Of a DNA stretch of 21,233 bases, positions 15,339 through 21,233 are shown piece after piece. Positions within the stretch are counted from its first letter, which is position 1; each line of letters begins with the position of its first letter. This DNA comes from Spirogloea muscicola (Eukaryota; Streptophyta; Zygnematophyceae; Spirogloeales; Spirogloeaceae). The notes under the pieces were generated by a model. That model saw only the letters and a program-made list of their open reading frames with translations. It did not search any database and had not been told where the DNA came from. The stretch spans positions 167,561 to 188,793 of the forward strand of contig WELB01000049.1 of assembly GCA_009602725.1 (NCBI GenBank). The letters run 5' to 3'. A program made the position numbers and the translations under genes.

Positions 15339-18300
15339 TTACTGAATGCTGCCAACAATTTTTGTACAAAGGACACAATCTACAGACGTGCCGCCTGAAT
15401 CTCTGCTTTGGTTGCCCGGACTTGCACCTACTGGGCCGCAATCTTCCCTGAGGAGTCGGAAGTCAAGAGATCTGTCAGCATCTAAATAGATGGTTCCATC
15501 ATGGATGAAGCCATCCTTATTTGAGATTTAAGTACTCAAGGCCTTGGTTTGAATTGTTACCTTGAAGTCTGCGGGGCGAGGCACGTGAGGTGATATGAAT
15601 GCGAGCAGTAGAAAGCCATGACAGGAACATTGTGCAATCTTAGAGGATCCAAGCATATGGAACACCGGGCGCTCTTTTCATCAGCTGAGAGAGACGAGCA
15701 CAGCCACACTAGCACTCCATCATTCAACTTGACAAGGCATCCTTCAATGACTACCACAACTCTACTGCTGCCTTGCATGAACACCACAATGTCAATAGCA
15801 AGCAATTCATTCAACTCTCTATAGGTGGGAGCACATGACGTGCCTGTGGATGCCAACATGTTCGATTTGCACAACACAAATACGTTGTCACCCACGCGCA
15901 CTCCATGCCGTGCCTCTTTAGAGAACTTTGCAAGCAGAGCTACGCAGTCGGCCTGCTCATTGTGCAGATGAACGTATATGTGAGGTGCTGTCGGTAGCTA
16001 CTATGAGAAGCGACTCAAGAAGAAGTTGCTTGTCCTTGGTATAGAAGCTGGCCGACCTTGAGAATGTCATTACAGCCACGTCGTAGTGACATCTCGGTGC
16101 CATAGTCTTGTATGATGTGAAGAAGCCTAGTCTTCAAGCTGCAAGAGAATGCGGCTGCTGGTTTATAGTGAGCGGCTGTAGAAGCCAATTGGGAGTATAC
16201 AGAGCGTGTTCATAACTTGCGAAGCCACAGGCGAGGCAAAGAGGGCTGCAAGAGAGAGTCTGATTTGAGTAGAAGTGCTATGGACTACCTCAGGTCCCTA
16301 CCATCATCGGGTGAGCCTTTGGGGTGTGGGGTAGAGAAGAGGCCGTGACCGAAGCTCTCACCTTGAAACGTGGAGACCACATGGGACTCTGACAACAATT
16401 TCAAGTGGGTCAATGTGGCCCACAGCATGCTCCAGCAATTGTCCAACCTAGCAGCAGGTTACACAGTGAGCAAGTCTGACGAATTCAAGTCTCCTTCAAG
16501 GTATGCAAGACCCTCTGTAGTTGGATCAGTGGAATGTGTTTGCACCATGTTTGAGTCCAGCACTGCATGATTGACAAGCTCATCCCATAATTCCTCGTCA
16601 TTCTGCGTTGTCACAAACTCGATGGCCTGTGCCCCACTGCCATAGGATGGTCAGCATAAGTGAAGAGAGAAGCGACCTTGATACAGCAGCAGGATGAGGT
16701 GACTGGCAGATCAGGTTTGTCAGCTAACAGACGTCAGCACACCCTATACACAAGCATCTACAAGAGTGTCCTATGGTGCATGCTTTTCCAAAGTGGCCTG
16801 CAATAATCTGAAGCAGGTGGGAGGGATGCCCTACCTGCTCCATGTCATGCAGCTGTTCAATGATGAGCCCCAAAGCTTCATGACTGTTGCCCATTCTTCC
16901 CAAAATATAGACTTGTTCCTTCACCAAGCCCCTTTCTACACAAATGCTATGTGCCTGACACACTCACAAGGCTTAGTAAGAAATCAATTTACAAATATAG
17001 AGAGAGGCTAGGTGGTGTTAATGGCAGATCTCTGCTCTCAGGGCAGTAATGACCACCTTGTCAAGCGGATAGTGGTGGCTGCTTCGTAGGAAAGGGAGTA
17101 GCAGTTGCTTGTCGAATTCGGCATAAAGCTCCACCTGAAAGCAACGACAATGAGTGCCTGCAGATTGGAGTGCAAGGACTAAGCAGATGCCTGCAGGCAT
17201 GTGAGGTGCATGCAAAGCTTTGTTGCTGGACAGCTTGGCATTTGCCTGTAAGCCGTGAAAGGCCACTGAACCCATGGGCTCCCTCTCGTACATGGTGTGA
17301 AGGTACTGGTATGTCAGTTGCCTCCCTGCCCTGTCTCCTGATCCAAGCAGTTGCGGAACTACAGCAGCAGGAGGAAAAACCTCCACATTGTGTGCCAAGA
17401 TGGCCATTGCCCTTGCCTCGTCGATCTCAACCAACTCATGGACCTGCAACATTGAACACGCCCCAGCATGCACAAAAGTCACGGTATGAAGTGCCTAGAT
17501 GTGTATATAGCCCAGTACAATTGTGGCCTAGAAATGGATGCCGCAATAGCTGGAGACAAAGAGAATATGTCTAACGCCGCAACGCAACAGTGACTTCACA
17601 GACTGGGTCACAGGATGATGGTTGCGTGTGCGCTTGCCCTGCTTTGCACCCGATGGTAGAGACGATGACTGTCGACAAGGTCGAGTGCTCGTGACAGATG
17701 AAGCTGCAAGTGTACCACAATGCACAGACAGCAGCAAGTTCTAAGGGAGAAGCAGCTGACGAGAAGATCAAGAATGTTAAGATCACTGCACATGGGCTTA
17801 GGTATTTCTGATGCATGCTCAGTTATGTGCTCCAACTGTATACACTTTGTAAGCTGTTGCCAACCTCAAGAAATACGTCCAGGGCCTGATCATAGCTTTT
17901 CATCTGCAGGTACATCTCGCCCAAGGCCTGCACACCAAGACCCTTGCCAAACTAAGGCCACCATCCTTCTCACAACGCTCCTTGCATGCTATGCTGCGGC
18001 CCCTGGCCGCAGAGGTGAGTACGCCACATCCTTGCACACCAACCTCTTTCAGGGAGGTCGACCTGGGGTTAAGAGAGAGCCTCTGCTGAGCGGCAAACAC
18101 GATGGCCTCAACATCGTAACAGTCCAATGGCCAGCTCTTCACGGCTGCCAGAAAGGCCTCGTGATCTGCTTGTGTTGCCAGGAATGCCTTGAGGACAACC
18201 TGGAACAATCCAGCATAGACGAACAAATGAGTAACCCTAGAATTGCCTGGATGAATGTGGAGCAGGCAGCCAGAAAAAGCTTGCCACGTCAGTTGCCTGA

Positions 18301-21233
18301 TATGCGGTGGGGCTGAGCCGGGGGCTTGAAGTAGGTATGTATGGTGCCAATGCACGCAGCTTCTGAAGGCTCGCAAAGTGGAACACCCACCTGCAGGATG
18401 GCAGCACAGACAGCAGAGGGTCACCTGCTGCAGCAAGAGCTGCAATATAACCCTCTGTCGCTAGCCATCCCTCTGCATGTCCTTGTCAGTATCAAGCGTG
18501 TGCAGTCATGGCAGAGGGGCACCTTTCCCAAGCCGGCGCCGACCCCTGGAGCAGCTTAGGACATAGTTCTGCAGCTTCCACGTATTTGCCTTCGTGCAGC
18601 AGTTGATCTAGATACTTGGTCCTAACCTGCTCCATGGGCAGGGACCTCCAAGATGGTAAGTAGTATGCAAGGGGCATGTGAGCAAGCCATGGCAGTGCCG
18701 CAGACTTGATAGGCCAGGCAAGCTGAGGCCAAACTTGGGAGCTCTAGCAGGTGACAGTTGCAAGGCGCGACCAATGAGAGAACACAGACTTCATTAAACA
18801 GTCGATTTGCCGCCCTTGCACCAGAGAGCCAAAGCCCCAAGGGCCCTGCCCTTCTTGGCTGTTGCGTGCCTAGAGCACAGTATCAATAAGCGGGCATCGC
18901 ACCGCAGCCTAGCGTGCGTGGAACAACCTCATCAAGAAGCTGTGGTGAGAGGTTGGCAGACTCAGCAGCCTCCAGCGCACGTGCATGATGCTCGTGCTGC
19001 AGCAACCACAGCACATGGTCCTCTGCATCTCGAGGCCTCGCCAGCACAACATCCTGGGGAGCTGCCATGTAGTACAGGGGCTCGTCCCCAGCGGTCCTCC
19101 CCCCCCCCCTGCCGCTGCTGTCTATCAGCAACATGAAGTGCAGCAGGTACTGTGCAACTTGCTCAGAATGCATAAAATCTCCGCTGGCCACAAGCAGGAT
19201 AACACACTGTCCATTTGCTCAGGTCTTCCCTTGAAGGCGTCAAAGCAGCAGGCTATGACTACAAGGTAAGAGTCTGTGCTGCACTGCTCCTGCAGGTGTG
19301 GCTTGCTCGCAAGCCAGCAATAGATGGTTGCAATCAAAGTAGAGTGCGGCTGCTGATGTGAAAAGAGCGGCTGTAAAAGGCCAGCCAGATGCATACAGGT
19401 GTTCATGACAGAGCTACCAGGCTAGGCAGACAGGGCGCTCTTAGTACCCCCGTGTCAGCAGTAGGAAGTCAGATGAGTCTGATTAAAAGGGTGGTCTGAC
19501 CAGAAAGAGGGGTGTGTGCCATGAGGTAGTCGCCCGGCCCGCAGCTCTGGTAGCCCTGCAGTGGAAGCTCCTCCAGAGCCAGTTCCTCGCCAGCCCAAGT
19601 GATAACACGCGCCTCAGGAGGCCTGCTGCCCTGAGCAGGCTGATGACGGAGCACAGAAGCCAATAAGGCAACCTGCCCCGGGTGCCCACTCAGCAAGCAG
19701 TCTCACAGGGAGCCCCTATGTCTATGTCTCGATCCACTTGTGCAAGAGAAATATCCACCGAGATACCTTCGCGTCCTGGAAGCTGGCAGCTGTGCCGAAG
19801 ATGACAAGTGCGTCCCCGCTATAAGGGGCAAGGCCTGAGACCCAGCAATCGAGCTGGATGAGCTGGGAGGGGCTTGTAGCAGCCGCTTCCAGTGGCGCCA
19901 CTGACACCTTGAGTGCACCGGCACCAGATTGATGCGTGCCTTCCTCGGCATTGCTCTTGGGCTTGCTTTGCTGCAAACTGGTGGGCGGCAGGCCCAGCGG
20001 CCCCAGCAGGCCTTGCAGAAGGCCATCCTCGGGCGCGAGGCTGCGGAGGACGGTAGCTCTCTGCACAATGGGCCCCCAGCCCACCACCAGCACGAGGGCG
20101 CCCTGCGGCCATATCGAACTGCAGCAGCATCAGCACCTCGGCAGCTTTGCCACATCCTCAAGAGGCTTCCTCTTCCTCTCGACCGCGAGAACTGTGACCC
20201 TTGTTTCCTGGACCCTAGACCTTAACATCAAGTGTGGAGCGCGAGTCGAGCTTGTGAGAGCGTGGAGGGGGAGAGAGGGAGGGAGAGTGGGGTGGTGTAG
20301 GTTGGTGGGATACGGCCAGGCCAAGCTACCTGCCAGAGCAGGCAGGGGCGCAGCAATGTGGTGGGCGTCGCGAGCTCGGGTCGTGGCAGGAAGGCCGTTT
20401 GCTGCTGCAGAGCCAGGTCGAGCACGTGGACACCGGCGTCGGTGGCCCACGCCACCGCCCGACCGTGCCAGGCGGCAGCGCGGATGGGGCCCTCGCGGCC
20501 GGCGGCGAGGACCGTGTCCCGGGGCCCCAGGCCCAGCCAGCGGCCGCGCGTGGACGTGGAGAGGAGGAGGCGGCCTGCGTCGCCGCCGGACACGAAGCGG
20601 CGCGCCGAGGGCGGCGCAACCGCGTACGCGGGGTCCAGCGCCACCGCGTGCACCGCGACGCCGAACTCGAAGCGCTCCTGCTGGGCACACAAGCGGCCGC
20701 CGGAGGACTCTGTTTTAGTCACAGCTTTCTGGCTTTTACTATCTCTACCGGTAATAGCAGGTGCTACGACTATGGTACTAACTATGGATGCTACTTTCTT
20801 TGGCGGCTGCGGCTCCTCGTTGAGACTGACTGGAAAGCGACGGAGCTGGAGCAGGGGGCCCAGCGGCAGCAGCAAGCGGCCCCAGCTGCGTGAGCAAGCA
20901 GCAGCGCCCAGCACTATGGCTGCCGGCAGGTTGAGCTCAGCCTAGCCTCTCGGAATCCTGAAAACTCTGGCACCTTAAACCCCGACCACTTGAACAGGAA
21001 ACCCCTAGATTGTGAACCCTAGCTTCCAAATGGGGCCCAGCCCTCCCGCAGTCCCGGGCGCCCTGCGGCGGTGCTGTGGCGCTGCCCTCCCATCCCCCGG
21101 CATCACCTGGCCGTCGTCGGCGCCGTCGGCGAAGAGCGGCGTGACGAGCACGGAGCCGTCGGCGCCGGCGGAGGCCACGAACTCGCCGGCGGCGTCGAAG
21201 CAGGCGTCGGCGACGCGCGCGCCGCGGTGCGCG
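15339..21233 (-). CDS. VPS41: VPS41, HOPS complex subunit (19 exons, 5' partial)
   Basis: VPS41 is a subunit of the HOPS tethering complex, acting with Rab7-type GTPases in fusion of late endosomes and AP-3 vesicles with the vacuole. Exons are 21233-21107 (partial), 20677-20330, 20102-19767, 19672-19501, 19121-18928, 18626-18523, 18390-18297, 18199-18044, 17927-17865, 17703-17650, 17443-17246, 17134-17057, 16954-16835, 16626-16546, 16447-16362, 16138-16057, 15952-15892, 15684-15561 and 15402-15339. All phases agree and give about 846 residues; plant VPS41 is near 950-1000, so roughly 100 N-terminal residues lie outside. The N-terminal part is a WD40-type propeller (FDAAGEFVASAGADGSV, RRFVSGG, GREGPIRAAAW). 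The middle is a clathrin-heavy-chain repeat (GDEPLYYMAAPQDVVLARPR, AAELCPKLLQGSAPAWER, VELYAEFDKQLLLPFLRSS, VYILGRMGN, FVTTQNDEELWDEL, LLEHAVGHIDPL). The C-terminus is a RING-H2: CSIC, YCSHSYHLTC and, in the last exon, CVLC. Two introns are GC-AG. It looks intact. Confidence 0.97.
17135..17245 (-). other. GC-AG intron in VPS41 (before VELYAEFD)
   Basis: The exon ends CTTACAG at 17246 and the intron opens GCAAAT. The acceptor TTTCAG precedes GTGGAGC at 17134. Joined product FHGLQ-VELYAEFD matches plant VPS41 FHDMQVELYAEYD without gap. Confidence 0.85.
18200..18296 (-). other. GC-AG intron in VPS41 (after SPTAYQ)
   Basis: The exon ends TATCAG at 18297 and the intron opens GCAACT. The acceptor GTTCCAG ends at 18200. 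Joined product TAYQ-VVLKAFLAT matches plant VPS41 TVYEVALVALAT. A GT donor nine bases further would add three residues (ATD) not present in relatives. Confidence 0.7.

Noticed and set aside
16290-16302. A 9-base micro-exon (GGACCTGAG) between two VPS41 exons
   Set aside because: Direct joining of 16362 to 16138 restores VSSLKTRLLHI, which aligns without gap to the plant protein; the micro-exon would add residues absent from relatives.
20228-20914. Long minus-strand frame reading through into VPS41 as an alternative N-terminal exon
   Set aside because: The part upstream of 20677 matches no VPS41, while an acceptor at 20678 joins in phase to the exon at 21233-21107, whose FDAAGEFVASAGADGSV is the correct preceding propeller strand.

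Overview
The window is eukaryotic nuclear DNA with intron-rich genes, most likely from a green alga (Chlorophyta). Three host genes can be read exon by exon, and all three look like their land-plant versions: ALG3 on the + strand at the left, a PLATZ zinc-finger gene on the - strand, and VPS41 on the - strand at the right, running off the window. PLATZ is a family of plants and green algae, and the VPS41 ends in a RING as plant VPS41 does. No prokaryotic operon, rRNA, tRNA or CRISPR was seen. The species is not resolved.

Layout: 1-150, intron-like sequence upstream of the first ALG3 exon; 151-3719, ALG3 (5' end missing); 3720-4403, spacer between the convergent ALG3 and PLATZ 3' ends; 4404-6264, PLATZ (5' limit uncertain); about 6570-14100, a repeat-dominated block; 14100-15338, mostly featureless DNA with one orphan exon candidate; 15339-21233, VPS41 (19 exons visible, 5' end missing).

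The repeat block is the unusual part. It holds a 5'-truncated non-LTR retrotransposon (LINE) on the - strand, 11366 to about 9150. This has a reverse transcriptase with a YADD centre and a C-terminal CCHC plus restriction-like-endonuclease-type domain. At least five shorter fragments of the same ORF end lie around it, on both strands. More than twenty short hairpin units of 50-125 bases are scattered through the block. In every case where a LINE ORF end can be read, a hairpin unit in the same orientation follows, directly or after one further ORF tail. I infer that the hairpins are the LINE 3' UTR and that the isolated units are extremely short, 5'-truncated copies. The units fall into three subfamilies (A, B, C) that differ in stem length and loop but keep the same layout.

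The host genes belong to unrelated housekeeping pathways: N-glycan precursor assembly in the ER, transcription, and HOPS tethering at the vacuole. They share two sequence habits. Their 5' exons are much richer in G+C than their 3' exons. Their 5' splice sites lean on the exon-side AG and are weak inside the intron, and three of them are GC-AG introns.
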